NCBI GenBank assembly: GCA_007570785.1 | Contig: ML662474.1 | Span: 26,847 to 90,846, forward strand | DNA: 64,000 bases | Reading direction: 5' to 3' | Source: Antilocapra americana | Taxonomy: Eukaryota > Chordata > Mammalia > Artiodactyla > Antilocapridae | In this document: piece by piece, positions 1 through 12,146 of the stretch | Position numbering within the stretch: position 1 is the stretch's first letter | Layout: every line of letters begins with the position of its first letter | The notes under the pieces: model-generated | The model's database searches: none | Seen by the model: the letters and a program-made list of their open reading frames with translations, nothing else | Told to the model about the DNA's origin: nothing | Made by a program: the position numbers and the translations under genes

Positions 1-777
1 TCCTTCTTTCCCAATATCTCCTGCCAAATGCTGATTATTTTTCAGTTGCCTAAGTTGGATGCAATTTCATCTTCACACACTTCCAGAAATATCTATATAC
101 TAAGACTAATGTATCAACATCTATGATATCTCTGGTGTCCATGAATTCTTATGCGTTACACATATTCATAGCAATCACTTCCCACTATCTCTCCAGTATA
201 GGTAGAGGAATAAAATAGTGTGAAACACTTCAGCATATTTATTTATAACACTTCGAATTTCCAAACATATGTAAACACAGATTAATTCTTTCGGATGACT
301 AGCTACAGATAAGGTCACAAGCTCAATCAGTAACTTTATACCACCCCCTATTACTATATTCATCTAAAGGATCTACTTCTGGAATTTTAGGACCCTGGCA
401 TAGTAATAAAAAAAAAAACAATACAACTGAGTCCTCTCTGAGTGTGATGAATAATAGTTATACTACTGCTACTACTATTGCTGCTGAGTGGAAAGCAAAG
501 GAAATACAAGATGGTGACAATAATAATAGTGGCTTACACTTAGTATCAAGTTGTTGTTGTAGTCCTGCGACCAGACTTAGGGAAATGCAAGACTAACAGT
601 AGCTTGAGGGTTTCCTACAATTTATTCAGGTGAAGAAAACCTTAGGAAATCTCCTAGGAATAACTTTCAGGACTTGAACAAACATCTTCTCTTGTACATA
701 GATTTATTATTCTATATACTTTAGATACTGGATAAGATAAGCAGTTGCCAAACTCTTAGCTTTAATATTCTCTCCAT

Positions 778-1000
778 CAGTTCAGTTCTGTGACTCAACT
801 GTATCTAACTCATTGTGATCCCATGAAATGCAGCACCCCAGGCCTCCTTGTCCATCACCAATTCCTCAGGTTTAACTAAACTCATGTCCATGAGACAGTG
901 ATGTCATCTAAAAGCTAATTGTCTGTTGCCACTTCTCCTCCTGCCTTCCATTTTTCCCAACATAAGGGTCTTTTCAAATGAGTCAGCTCTTTGAATCAAA
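778..1000 (-). mobile_element. BovB 3'-end fragment
   Basis: The text from AGTTCAGTTCTGTGACTCAA through the GCAGCACCCCAGGCCTCC block to TCAAATGAGTCAGCTCTTTG is the antisense of a BovB 3' end, which carries the same order of words in all ruminant copies. The same fragment lies in copy C at about 54,660-54,895 in the opposite orientation, so it predates the A/C duplication. Confidence 0.8.
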
Positions 1001-1022
1001 TGACATTAAATATGACAAATAA
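979..1022. repeat. 44-bp direct repeat, left flank of the 1.93-kb insertion
   Basis: Positions 979-1022 and 2954-2997 are the same 44 bp with one mismatch, at 1017 against 2992 (A against T). The sequence occurs once, uninterrupted, in the inverted copy C at 54,645-54,688. This is what a target-site duplication or repair-generated flanking duplication looks like, although 44 bp is longer than a usual LINE target duplication. Confidence 0.85.
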
Positions 1023-2953
1023 GCCCAAAGCTCATAGCTTTGGGGGAGTTTGGGATATTTAAAGGCATAAGCCACCCATGTCCTTGGATGGCCCTGCGAT
1101 ACAAATCTCTTAACATTAAAGATCACTGTTTTCATGTTGCTTTGCCTGAAAAGTTTAAGTAAATGTGTGTTCCTTAAAGGTGGCCCTGTATTTGTCAATT
1201 CTATGTATTAAATAATGCCTCATTCCAAACCACACACTTTCATAAAAGTATGAGGAGTTCACCATTTTCAGTAAAAACAAATTTAGCAAAAACTGATTGC
1301 TACCCTTATTACCAGTTGAATTTAAGACAAATATAGATGTTACAAATGTTGTCATCAGGTCTGTTTGAGGCCCACGTATTATTTAGAAACTATTTGATGA
1401 ACTCATTTTCTAGGTCTCCATTTAGTTACTCCAATATTTGATCATCTTTACTACCATCACTGTCAATTCTTTTTCAGTGGCAATTCCTATATCCTCCTTT
1501 GTTATGTATTTTTCTTTACCTTGGTTTTTTGCTGCAACATACCTTACTGTGTTCATATTTATTTACCTTACCAATGAAAAAGCAAGACAGTCCCAGAACA
1601 GACATCTATATATAATTTATTGACTATGCAAAACCCTTTGACAGTGTCAATCACAGCACGCTGTGGAAAATACTTAAAGAGATGAAAATATCAGACCATC
1701 TGACCTGTCTATTGAGAAACCTGTGTGAATGTCAGGAAGCAACAGTTAGAGTAGACATGGAACAACAGAGGGGCTGCAAATAAGAAAAAGAGTACGTGAA
1801 GGCTGTATATTATCACCCTGCTTACTTGACTTATATGCAGAGTACATCATGAGAAAGGCAGGGTTAGAAGGACAAGCTGGAATTAAGATTCTCAGAAGAA
1901 AATATCAATAACCTCAGATACGCAAAGGACACCACCCTTATGGCAGAAAGTGAAGAGGAGTTAGAAAGCCTCTTGATGAAAGCAAAAGGGGAGTGTGAAA
2001 ATGCTGACTTAAAACTCAACATTAAGAAAACTAAGACCGTGGCATATGGTCCCATCCCTTCATTGAAAATAGGTGGAAAAACAGTGGAAACTGTGTCAGA
2101 CTTTATTTTGGAGGACTCCAAAAGCACTGCAGATGGTCATAATTACAGTCATGAAATTAAAAGCCGTTTACTCTTTGGAATGAAAGTTATGATTAAACAA
2201 GATAGCATATTGAAACACATAGACATTATTTTGCCATCAAAGCTCCATCGAATCAAGCCAATGATTTTTCCAGTGATCATATGGAAGTGAGAGTGGATGG
2301 TCAAGAAAGCTGAGTGCCGAACAATACATGCTTTGGAGCTGTGGTGTTGAAGATGACTCTTTGCAGTCTCTTGGACTTCAAGGGCATCCAAGCAGTCCAT
2401 CCTAAATGAGATCAGTCTTGGGTGTTCATTGGAAGTACAGATGTTGAACCTGAAACTCCAGGACTTTGGCCATATTATGGGAAGAGTTGACACACTGGAA
2501 AAGACCCTAAACTTGGGAATGATTGGGGGCAGGATGAGAAGGGGACAACCAAGGAAGAAATGGTTGAATAGCATGACTGACTTGATGCACATGGGTTTGT
2601 GTGGACCCTGGGGGTAGGTGATGGACAAAAATGCCTGGTGTGTTGCAATTCATGGGGTTGCAAAGTGGCAGACATGACTAAGCCACTGAACTGACCTGAA
2701 CTGAACTATGTTAATGGTCTTTCCTTCCCAGGGTGCATGGTTGTAGTTCTTGCTTCCAATCTGTGTGTTTAGTTGTCAAGTTTGGTCCAGTGTCTTGAGT
2801 GTCCTTGGAGGGGGAGGACTGGCAACTATATTCTTGTATTCACAGCTGATGCTTCTCTCTCTCATGTGTAGACCACGTCAGTGGTGTCTTTTGCAGGTAT
2901 GTAGGGGTTTAGTCTGACTTTAAGTAGTCCATCTGTAGATGATTTGGTTTGTG
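1023..2953 (+). repeat. 1.93-kb duplicated arm segment inserted into copy A
   Basis: This segment is a divergent duplicate of 7,660-9,590 in direct orientation, and of about 39,785-42,190 inverted. It starts at the CATAGCTTTGGGGGAG block and ends at the GATGATTTGG block; both ends are recognisable in the other copies. Inside it are about 560 bp of unassigned AT-rich sequence, a BovB fragment, and about 250 bp of unassigned sequence. It is bounded exactly by a 44-bp direct repeat, and copy C lacks it. Confidence 0.85.
1579..2705 (+). mobile_element. BovB LINE, 5'-truncated and decayed (reverse transcriptase to 3' end)
   Basis: The plus strand reads like BovB from the reverse-transcriptase region (TTATTGACTATGCAAAACC, then GCAGAGTACATCATGAGAAA) through AACTCAACATTAAGAAAACTAAGA to the 3' terminus ending ACTGAACTGACCTGAACTGAA. 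A 116-codon open frame at 1940-2290 and shorter ones are remnants; frameshifts and stops occur throughout. The copy travels inside the 1.93-kb duplicated segment. Confidence 0.9.
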
Positions 2954-2997
2954 TGAGTCAGCTCTTTGAATCAAATGACATTAAATATGACTAATAA
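2954..2997. repeat. 44-bp direct repeat, right flank of the 1.93-kb insertion
   Basis: Second copy of the 979-1022 sequence. Downstream, copy A resumes with AACACTTGAGCGAGTTGC, which is collinear (inverted) with copy C just left of 54,645. Confidence 0.85.
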
Positions 2998-5379
2998 CAC
3001 TTGAGCGAGTTGCATCAAGAATGCCACATGATTCTCGAGGATCAACAGAAGCCATTCTTTCCAGAGTACTGAAATCCAGGCATTCTATGTAGAGTTTAAG
3101 GAATGATGTTTCAAACTGGCAAGCTCAGCAGGGAGAAGCAGCTTATGCTCCAGCACGGTCGTCTCCAAACCCTTCGTGAAAAGGCAATATGTGCTCATGT
3201 GCTGGTCATATAGGGGAAAGAATGCTCCATACTTGAGAGGGACAGACAGTTCTTTACTGCTGGGTGTCCCAGGGACTGTGCATACCATCTCTAAAGCTTC
3301 TCAGAATAATGCCCATTCTGCTTCCCAGCTCCGTTGTGTCTTTTCTGAAGTAAACATACACCCAAGTGCTTCCTCCCTGCTTCTCCTTTCTGCCCAGGGG
3401 TCCCGGTTACAGCAGCATGTTTCCACTTTGATCTTGCTCCTTTGGTAAATTTCTTGGGATTGTTTCCCTGGTGTTAGTGCTTCTGCTACCCCATGGTCTA
3501 TGTGCTTACACAGGCTCTTTCAAATTTTCCATATCCATTCTTCCATTCTCGGCAAGGCCAGATCCTAGAGCTCACATACAACATTTGTGCTGCCAGATGA
3601 GCAAAGACACATGCATATAAAATACTGAAAAGAAACTTGCACACATGTAGAACAATAAGCATACTTGAAGAGGATAATGGGCTCTGGTAAGCACCTCTCT
3701 TTTCTTTTTTTTTCTGATATTTCCTTTCACTCTGTTGATCAAGTCAATGTCTTCTATCATTACAATTATTGTAGACTGTTGCAAAATGTTGGGATTTGCT
3801 CATTATGGGGACTGTCCTTAAAAGACATGGGAAGGGTTGGATGTACTTACTGAGGAAAGCTGACTGATGTGCACCTGTGTCTCTTATTTTACCATCTCCT
3901 TGAACCGGTTCACAGGCCCAATCATATTGGCATGATTCCCTGTGGTAACTTTCCAGGAACCACAAACAAACAGCAAGGTGCTTTGCACTCAGTTGACTTG
4001 GAGCACCACTTTATCGGCCTGCATCTCTCAAGATCATCCTTTGTCGATTTTGTGCCCTAATCAATGGCTCAGCAATACACACCCCCACTCCCCAACAGGG
4101 CTCAACACCTTCTGACCCATGTGCTTTTGCTCATGCTAATGGTAGCTTTCTGTTTGTAAGTTTCCATTTCCCCAGGAGACTGTTACAGGCCTGTGTCTCA
4201 TACAGTATCCAGAAAAAGTATACATGGATCCAAAGAGTCTCTGCTTAGAGAAGACATTGAATGTGCGGTCAAGAAGGGAAGGGTGACTCCCTTCACACTG
4301 GCTCTACAGTTATCTAATCCAATCATATGGAGCCCCAGCATAGATGAACCTTTGGTAACCCTGTCCACCCTGGGTCCTCAACTCAGGCTTCCCTAGTGGA
4401 GAAAGCATGATTCTCCTTTCAAATCCTCAAAGAGTGCTTGATTTCAGCCCAGACCTCACTGACATGCTACATGTTAAGGCTCTCTTTCTGCTGCTGTCTC
4501 TCTGGTGTGGTAGCATGGCCTGCACCTCAGGCCTCCCTGCCAGCCTACAGAGCGCACAGTCCATAGACCTTATTAAAGGTTGGCCCAGGGGACATTCCAG
4601 ATGCCCACTTAAAATCAAGGGACCTTGTAAAATTCTGATAGTGTCGACTCCCTTCAGGATCACCATCACAATATTCAGAGATTCTCTACCAGTGTCAGAA
4701 CACTGTAAGTTCTAGACACACATCTTTTCCCCTCTACCCGCCAGAGTCAAGATACAAAATCCAGAGACTGGAAGAAGTTCACAGCAGGCACATGTAAGGG
4801 ATTAATCAGAATGACAGCTGCTCCCTAGACTCTGGAGCCTGAAAAGCAGTAGACTCTGAAACAGTCACAGCTGCATCCCTGTCTCTCAATGTCCCAGGGT
4901 CTCTGCACGGAAACCATCCACCACTCTTTCTTTCTCACTATTCCCTCTTTCACAGGCAAAATCTGGCAGAGACAAACACACATACATCACACTCCTATGC
5001 TTTCCTCACTTTTCTGCACTGTCTTGTAGTCTCTGGAAGTGCCTGGTCTGATTCCATGCTAACACTCCATCTCCTAGCATACCTGTGTTTCATGCTGAGA
5101 GTCTGTCTTAGTCAGTCATTTCTCTCTCATGGTGCTGATGTGTGCCTCCCTCGAGGAGTGTATGTGCTGGCGGATGGGATGATCCTATGCAGCAATAGCC
5201 CAGCACTTTCCCCTATCGTCTTCTCACATGTGTGAACAAGACTCTAGGCCAGCAGAATCTTTCTGTGTTTCTTCTTCCCAGTCTCTGCCCTTTTTGAGAG
5301 GAACTTGACCTTTTCCAAATCTCAGATCTTTCCCTTGCCAAGTCCATTTGATCTTTAACTGAATAAAACTATCACCTGG

Positions 5380-7110
5380 ATGTCATATTTGAAATATACA
5401 TAATTCCCTGTTTTAGTTAATAGAATAGGTACACAGATTTTGGTATCTGAAATATACCAAATATCCAGATATCATGTGAGAGCAGTTAACACCTTGTTCT
5501 TTTTGTGTGATATACATAATATTCAGTAGTTCACATAGGAAAAGTTGAGCAGATATTTAAATATGTGTGATATACTGGATATCCAGGGCCTCTGAAGCAG
5601 GGAGGAGCCTTTATTGAATTGCTCTATTCTCTGCAAAATAAAAAAATAAAATAAAATGTGCTATATAGAGTACTTTGTATTTCATGTAGAAAATGGTTGG
5701 AGAGATTTCAAGTGTGAATTATCAAGGATGTGATATTTCATGTTGGAAAACTGGCACCTGTATTTTCATATGTGGAATTTAGACAGCTCAAGTGTCATGC
5801 AGGGATATGTGTTCCCAGTTTTCCATATTTGAAACATGAAAAATTACATATTTTATTTAACAAAATTTTCATTAAGTCCTTTGTATATGAAATATAGACA
5901 GTTTCATACAACAACACAGCTGAAAAATACACAATCAAATTATTATCTGTAAAATATACATAATTCCATATTTCATTTTGGTAATTGGCACACATGCGAT
6001 AGAATAAAATTTCATATTTCAAATTTGAAAATGTATTCCTTTAAAATCCATGATTATATTTTAATATGTGAGTTACTGAGTATTTAATAATTAACATACA
6101 ATGATTGATGTACATATTTTCAAAGGTCAAGCACAGAGAATGTGATATATCATGTAGGAAAATGAGCTCACATAGATGTAATACAAATAAATCAGTACTG
6201 AATGCAGGAAGATATTTTCCCAGGTTTTCATAGAATGTAATCCATATCGCATGTAAGTAAATCTTTGCCTAGAGTTTCAAATGTGAAATACCAAAAATGA
6301 CTTATTTAATGCAGGAATAGCAACATTCAGATTTCTCTGTGAAATATAGAATATTCCATATTTAAATGAAGGAAATCTGTGCTCAGAGTTTTTTATTTGC
6401 AATATGGAAAAATACCAAATTTCATGTAGGATAATCTATAACTCAAAATTCACTTGCAAAATGTACAGATTTGGTGTCTCACAGATGAAAATTTGCCCCC
6501 AGATTTCCATTTATGAGCAGCATGCAACTATACATTTCATGTAGAAAATATTCTAATTTATTCATTTTTATATTTGAAGTACAATTGCTTTACAGAATTA
6601 TATCGTGTTCCTTCATACATTAACCTGATTTATACATATGTCACATCTCTCTTGAAAATCCCTCCCATCTCCTTTCTCATCCCACCCAACTAGAGGGATA
6701 CAGAGTCCCTGTTTGACTTCCCTGAGGCATTCAGAAATTTCCCATTGGCTATGTCTTTCACATACAGCAATTTAAATTTCCATGTAGTCCCTTCATACAT
6801 CTCACCCTCTCCTCCCTTCTCCCTCTGAGATTATCAAAGAGCAAATGAATAAAGTTTTCTACTTCAAGCAGGAAAATACATGCTCAAGTTGTCATTATGT
6901 ACAATACACAGAATTCCACATTCATTTACTAAAATGTGTTCACAATTAACCACATGAAAAATATACAAGATTCTTTATAAAAATATGCAGGGAGATTATA
7001 GAACATGAAACATAAGATTTCATATTTCATGTAGAAAAATCTGTACCCATATTTTCCAAGGTGAAATATATATATGTAAGTCTATAACTCATGTAAAATA
7101 TCTTCATCCA
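5380..7110 (-). repeat. Degenerate 55-60-bp AT-rich tandem repeat array
   Basis: The words ATTTCATGTAGGAAAAT, CCCAGATTTTCATA and TGAAATATACAGAATTCC recur every 55-60 bp or so with heavy divergence and indels. An older L1 3' end interrupts the array at 6,555-6,850. Similar arrays, oppositely oriented, lie at 42.74-44.47, 46.84-47.70 and 51.65-52.24 kb. No coding potential. Monomers have drifted far enough to suggest an old array. Confidence 0.75.
6555..6850 (-). mobile_element. Older L1 3'-UTR fragment
   Basis: The block TTTGAAGTACAATTGCTTTACA through CCCATCTCC and ACCCAACTAGAGG to CCCATTGGCTATG resembles the antisense of the 3' UTR of an older artiodactyl L1. The inverted counterpart is at about 42,985-43,300, so the insertion predates the inverted duplication. 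Confidence 0.6.
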
Positions 7111-7660
7111 TGCTTTCATATGCATGATTCAGGACATTGAAAATGAGTGCTCTGGAATATCCCAGATGTTCTGGAAGAAAAAGATAGGGGAAGATGGGAA
7201 TCTGCATGTGTCATCATCTATGGGACCCAGGTCCCCATTTGGGTGGACTGAAGAGGCTGAGAGCCAGCTGTGTGCTGGATACCTGTCTCCCTCTTTGAAG
7301 ATGGCTGGGCATAGTATGGGGATCTTGATAACACCAGGGAACAGAGAAGTGACAGCCGCTTCTTCTGCTGAAACAGGACAATGATTGGAGGAGCAGATTG
7401 CATGATGCTCGCTAGAAGGCTCCCGGAGAGAATAAGCAGCTTGCATGGGAAACCCTTCCTCCCAACCAGGACCTTCAATGGTTCATGTCAAACGTCAGAC
7501 CTTTCTGTTCAGAATGTGAAATGATATCTGTTTTGATAGTTGTTGACGAAAACACAGTGAACCGACCATGATCCTATCTCAAGAATGGAAGATCAGACAG
7601 CCAGATTTTGGAAGAGCTGATGACGCACATTCCTTTGCCTTTCCTATCTGTGGCTTTGAT
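7110..7660 (+). other. Unassigned arm sequence with no supported gene
   Basis: This is arm-specific, moderately GC sequence paired with about 42,240-42,740. Frames of 86-105 codons overlap on both strands, the usual sign of chance openness, and the partner arm does not preserve them. I see no splice or promoter context. Confidence 0.6.
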
Positions 7661-9590
7661 CATAGCTTTGGCGGAGTTTGGGAGAATTAAAGGCATAAGC
7701 CACCCATATCCTTTGGATGGCACTGGGATACAAATCTCTTAGCATTAAAGATCACTGTTTCTAAGGTGCTTGGCCTGAAAACTTAAAGCAAATGTGTGTT
7801 TCTTAAAGGTGGCACTTTATCTCTCAGTTCAATGTATAAGAGAATGCCTCATTCAAAACCACACTCTTTCATAATAGTATGAGGAGTTTAACATTTTCAG
7901 TAAAAACAAATTTAGCAAAAACTGATTGCTACCCTTATTACCAGTTGAATTTAAGATAAATATAGATTTTATAACTGTTGTCATCAGGTCTGTTTGAGGA
8001 ACACATATTTTTTTGAAAATATTCAATGAACTAATTTTCTATGTCTCCATTTAGTTACTCCAATATTTGATCATCTTTACTATTATTACTGTCAATTCTT
8101 TTTCAGTGACAATTCCTATACCCTCTTTTATTACGTATTTTTTTCCTTGGTTGTTTGTTGCAACATACCTTACTGTCTTCATATTTATTTATCTTATCAT
8201 TGAAAAAGCAAGAGAGTCTCCGAAAAACATCTATATATAATTTATTGTCTATGCAAAGCCCTTTGACAGTGTCAATCACAGCGAACTGTGGAAAATATTT
8301 AAAGAGATGAAAATATCAGACCATCTAACCTGTCTGTTGAGAAACCAGTATGCAGGTCAGGAAGCAATATTTAGAGTGGACATGGAACAAGAGAGGAGCT
8401 CCAAATAAAAAAAAAAAGAGTACTTGAAGTCTGTATATTATTACCCTGCTTACTTGACTTATATGCAGAGTACATCATGAGAAACGCAAGGTTAGAAGAA
8501 GGACAAGCTGGAATCAAGATTGTCAGGAGAAAATATCAATAACCTCAGATAGGCAAAGGACACCCCCCTCATGACCGAAAGTGAACAGTAACTAGAAAGC
8601 CTCGTGATGAAAGCAAAAGAGGAGAGTGAAAATGTTGGCTTAAAACTCAACATTCAGAAAACTTAGACTGTGGCATCTGGTCCCATTCCTTCATGGAAAA
8701 TACATGGGGAAACAGTGTAAATTGTGTCAGACTTTACTTTCGGGAACTACAAATTCACTGCAGATGGTGATTACTCCTATGAAATTAAAAGCTGCTTACT
8801 CTTTGGAAGGAAAGTTATAATTAAACAAGATAGCATAATGCAACACATAGACATTATTTTGCTATCAAACATCCGTCTAGTCAAGGCAATGATTTTACCA
8901 GTGATCAAGTATGGAAGAGAGAGTTGGATGGTAAAGAAAGCTGAATGCTGAAAAGTTCATGCTTTTGAACTGTGGTGTTGGAGAAGACTCTTGACCGTCT
9001 CTTGGACTTCAAGGACATCCAAGCAGTCCATCCTAAATGAGATCAGTCTTGGGTGTTCATTGAAAGGACAGATGTTGAAGCTGAAACTCCAGTATTTTGG
9101 CCACATTATGGGAAGCATTGACCCACTGGAAAAGACCCTAATACTGGAAAGGATTGGGGGGCAGGGAGAGAAGGGGACAATCCAGGAAGAAATGGCTGAA
9201 TGGCATAACTGACTCGATGGACATAGGATTGTGTGGACTCTGGGAGTTGATGATGAACAGAGATGCCTGGTGTGCTCCAATTCATGGGGTTGCAAAGTGG
9301 CAGACATGACTGAGACACTGAACTGATCTGAACTGAAATATGTTAGTGTCTTTTCTTTCCAGGGTTCAGAACTGTAGTACTTACTTCCAAGCTGTGTGCT
9401 TAAGGGTCAGGTTTGGTCCAGTGGATTGTGTGTTCTTGGAGGGGGAGGGACTGGCAACTATATTCTTGTGGTCACAGCTGATGCTTCCCTCTCTCATGTG
9501 AAGACCACGTCAGTGGTGTCTTTTGCAGGTATGTAGGGGTTTAGTCTGACTTAAGCAGTCCATCTATAGATGATTTGGCTTGTGTTTTTG
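7660..9590 (+). repeat. Resident arm copy of the 1.93-kb segment
   Basis: Homologous to 1,023-2,953 (direct) and 39,785-42,190 (inverted). It continues into arm-specific sequence on both sides, so this is the arm-resident copy and not an insertion. Confidence 0.85.
8202..9335 (+). mobile_element. BovB LINE fragment, decayed
   Basis: Same BovB portion as at 1,579-2,705: TTTGACAGTGTCAATCACAG, TATGCAGAGTACATCATGAG, AACATTCAGAAAACTTAGAC, then the 3' terminus GACATGACTGAGACACTGAA. Stops and frameshifts throughout; longest sense frames are 73-75 codons. The inverted partner is at 40,024-41,155. Confidence 0.9.
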
Positions 9591-11580
9591 TATTGCTATT
9601 TGTGTGGTGGTAGGCACCAGGTCTGCATAGTAGAGGTTTTCGGGTGAAATTGGTTTTGTTTCAAATGGAGGCCTTCATGGAGACTCTCACCAATTATAGT
9701 CACTAAAGCATGGGGTTCTCTGGGAGTCTATGATCATGATAAGTTGCTGAAACCCTAGATAATATGGCCAACTTCTTGTCAGACAAACAAGATCACATAG
9801 TAAAATATTCGACTGAGGATAAAAGGAAGACAGACAAATGGTAAGAAATCAAATCCATCAAAAAGGAAAATAACACAAGCAATAATCACAATGTGGAAGA
9901 ACACAGAATCAACGATGGAACTAAGCAAATAAATTGCAAGACATTAAACAACATAGCATCAGAGTGCCACGTAAAGAAGAATGAAAAAAACAAACTCTGA
10001 CAAAAATGACAAGAGCTTTCCGAAAGAACAACAGAAATTCACAGTTAATATATAAATATTTCTTCATTAAAATAAAAATGACCCAAAAAAGCAATAACAT
10101 TCACAGAAAGCAGCATAACACATTACATGATATATACAAGGAAAAAATAAATATATGATTTAAAGAGTCTTAAAATACCAAATAAGCAACAGTAATATGA
10201 AAACCTATAAATGAGAAAAAGAGTGAACCAACCACACAGCATAGCAAAACATTGTAAGTATAATGAATGTTACCTAGGTTCCTTGCTGTCAGTGTTCCTG
10301 TCCTGATCATGAACCAGATCACAGCTTCACCTCTCGAGAAAGCTCACCCTAATGTGGGAAGAACTTAACTCTGGATCATCAGTAGGGACAAGTTAGACTG
10401 TAAAATTGGATACGTCCTATTTGTTCTAAGTTTTGCCAGATCCTGGATATTTTCATTCATTGGAAATCTAGTTCTTTTTGTATCCCATAGACAAAGTGTC
10501 TGCAACCACGAGCATAAAAGTCATGGTTATATTGTGTGATAGTAGGTCTTAGCCTGTGGGAAGAGGGGTGGATTCAGAGGGATTACCCTTCATTAGTGTG
10601 ACTGGGCCCTAAGGTCCTGTTTCTCTGTTAGACTGTAATTTCTCAAAAGGCATTTCTTTCTGATGTCACAGATGTCCCAGATGCATCATTGCATCTCCAC
10701 ATAGTCGAAAGGAGTTCCATCCAAGGTTGTCTTTCTGAAGCCCATGTTTCATCTTCCCATCCCTATGCACACTGGTTGACTATGCATTGTAGCTTGGGGC
10801 ATGTAGGACCACACCGCATATCTTCTGTTTATTTTCACTCTAAACAGACTGTATTTCTTCGGCTTCAACACTTTGCTTCCTTTCAGTCAAAAGTAATTTA
10901 CATTTAATGAAGTTACTTGCCTGAATCCTCAGTCTATTCCGTGCTTCTCCATCTCCCACCCTAAGACACAGGTTTGTTTCTATTCCTTTCATATTTCTTT
11001 TCCCATCTTCCCTCCATTCTTCCCAGTTATGTCTACTTTCCATATAGTCCTCTCCATTGAGCAAGGTCTTCTGCTAATATCCAATTGCTGCTCTGGGGGA
11101 ACTATTTGCTTTGTAGAAATATTAATTATTATGCCTCCATGAGAGAGTTGCACTTCATGTCCTATTATTTTCTGATGAAGTGGAACTTCTGATTTTCTTC
11201 CTAGGGAACCTCCTTAACTCCTTTACACATGCCAGTTAAACAACAAATGAGGTAATCTGTTTAAGGCGAGGTTGCATAGATACAGACATCCGTGATACAT
11301 CATTGCCTTTGAACAAACAAATATGCAGTTATATTTCCTGAAATTGCTATTGAGGAATTTTCATCAGCTTGAGGAAACACAATTATTTTTTACATAAGAG
11401 TTAATACACTAATTTGGCTCAAAATGAGCCAGTTCCTGAAAATATCTGGCTATTTGTCAAACGGTCCAGAAATTTTCCCAGAACAAAGACTCCTTATTTC
11501 TCCTCTCAAAAGTTAACTTTTTTAAGAGGGTGTCAATGGTCAGAGACCTGGATTGGCAAAATGTCTTTCTAATTTTTCAG
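9590..11580 (+). other. Arm-specific single-copy-like sequence, no supported gene
   Basis: This stretch pairs inverted with about 37,760-39,785 and contains no recognisable transposon. Open frames at 10,689-10,907 (+, 72 codons) and 10,840-11,064 (-, 74 codons) lie here. The first shares HLHIV+RSS and TMHCSLGHVGP with an open frame at 38,482-38,679 (-), but the frames end differently in the two arms. I call no gene. Confidence 0.6.
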
Positions 11581-11589
11581 GCAACCTTA

Positions 11590-11700
11590 CTTGAGTGGCA
11601 TTTCCTTCTCCAAGGAATCTTCCCAACCCAGGGAACGAGCCCTGGTCTCCACGTTACAAGCCGTTGCTTTACCAACTGAGCTACAAGGGAAGCCCATAGG
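11590..11700 (-). mobile_element. tRNA-Glu-derived SINE fragment (Bov-tA/ART2A type)
   Basis: The minus strand reads GGGCTTCCCTTGTAGCTCAG, TTGGTAAAGCAACGGCTTG, CTGGGTTGGGAAGATTCC, the hallmark head of the ruminant tRNA-derived SINE. The inverted counterpart lies at about 37,605-37,735, so the insertion is older than the arm duplication. Confidence 0.85.
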
Positions 11701-11825
11701 AAGATGGAAAGAGCCCAGGCACATAATATTTGGTAAATGATAGCTTGAAACAGAAAGAGAGAAAACGAAAATACAAAAAACAAACAAACAAACAAGCAAA
11801 AAAAGCAGGTGCAAAAGTCATTTAG

Positions 11826-12146
11826 TCTTTTATTTTTTCCCCTTTACTTTATTGTGTTGGTTTTGGCATGCATTAACATGAATCTGCCATGGGTATACAT
11901 ATGTTCCCGTTCCAGAACCTCCCTCCCTCCTTCCTCCTGATTCCCTCTCCCTGGGTCATCCTGGTACACCAGCCCCGAGCATCGCACATGGGCTGGTGAC
12001 TGATTTCTCATATGATAATTAACATGTTTCAAATTTATTCTCCCATATCATCCCACCCTTGTCCTCTTCCACTGAGTACACGAGACTGCTCTCTACATCT
12101 GCCTTTCTTTTGCTGTCTGCCAGGCAGGGTTCTCGTTACCATCTTT
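11826..12146 (-). mobile_element. L1 3' end, left-arm-private (proximal half)
   Basis: The antisense L1 3' terminus begins at a T-rich tract and TTTATTGTGTTGGTTTTGG and runs through GAATCTGCCATGGGTATACA, CACCAGCCCCGAGCATC and ATGATAATTAACATGTTTCA. It breaks at 12,146 and resumes at 13,608 after a nested insertion. The right arm has no L1 at the equivalent place (about 37,480). Confidence 0.9.

Larger units (their letters stand above)
575..5950 (-). repeat. Copy A of a multicopy ~3-kb Y-type unit, split by an insertion
   Basis: Read on the minus strand this segment matches copies at 43.9-46.7 (B), 51.6-55.1 (C) and 61.15-63.95 kb (D). Landmarks shared in order are: the AT-rich tandem repeat, an ATCAAATGGACATGG-like block, a block translating as CVYN..CSDTG, a block translating as TVPIMSKSQ, and one translating as GVPGTVHTISK. 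Short open frames such as 3744-3965 (73 codons) recur in the other copies, but stops and indels differ, so they look like non-coding conservation. A resembles C much more than B: the 73-codon frame differs from C at about 5 residues and from B at about 16. The unit is interrupted at 1023-2953. I do not recognise the family. Confidence 0.8.

Noticed and set aside
2149..2628. 159-codon minus-strand open frame
   Set aside because: Antisense shadow of the BovB at 1,579-2,705.
5380..7110. Spaced repeats that could suggest a CRISPR-like array
   Set aside because: Monomers are contiguous, degenerate and AT-rich with no constant repeat plus unique spacer; the host is a mammal.
7124..7478. Overlapping 86-105-codon frames on both strands
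   Set aside because: Mutually overlapping frames without family resemblance, not conserved in the partner arm at 42,350-42,740.
10689..10907. Open frame with HLHIV+RSS and TMHCSLGHVGP, partly shared with 38,482-38,679
   Set aside because: The shared words follow from arm DNA identity; start, stop and downstream frame differ between arms, and no splice or promoter context is visible.
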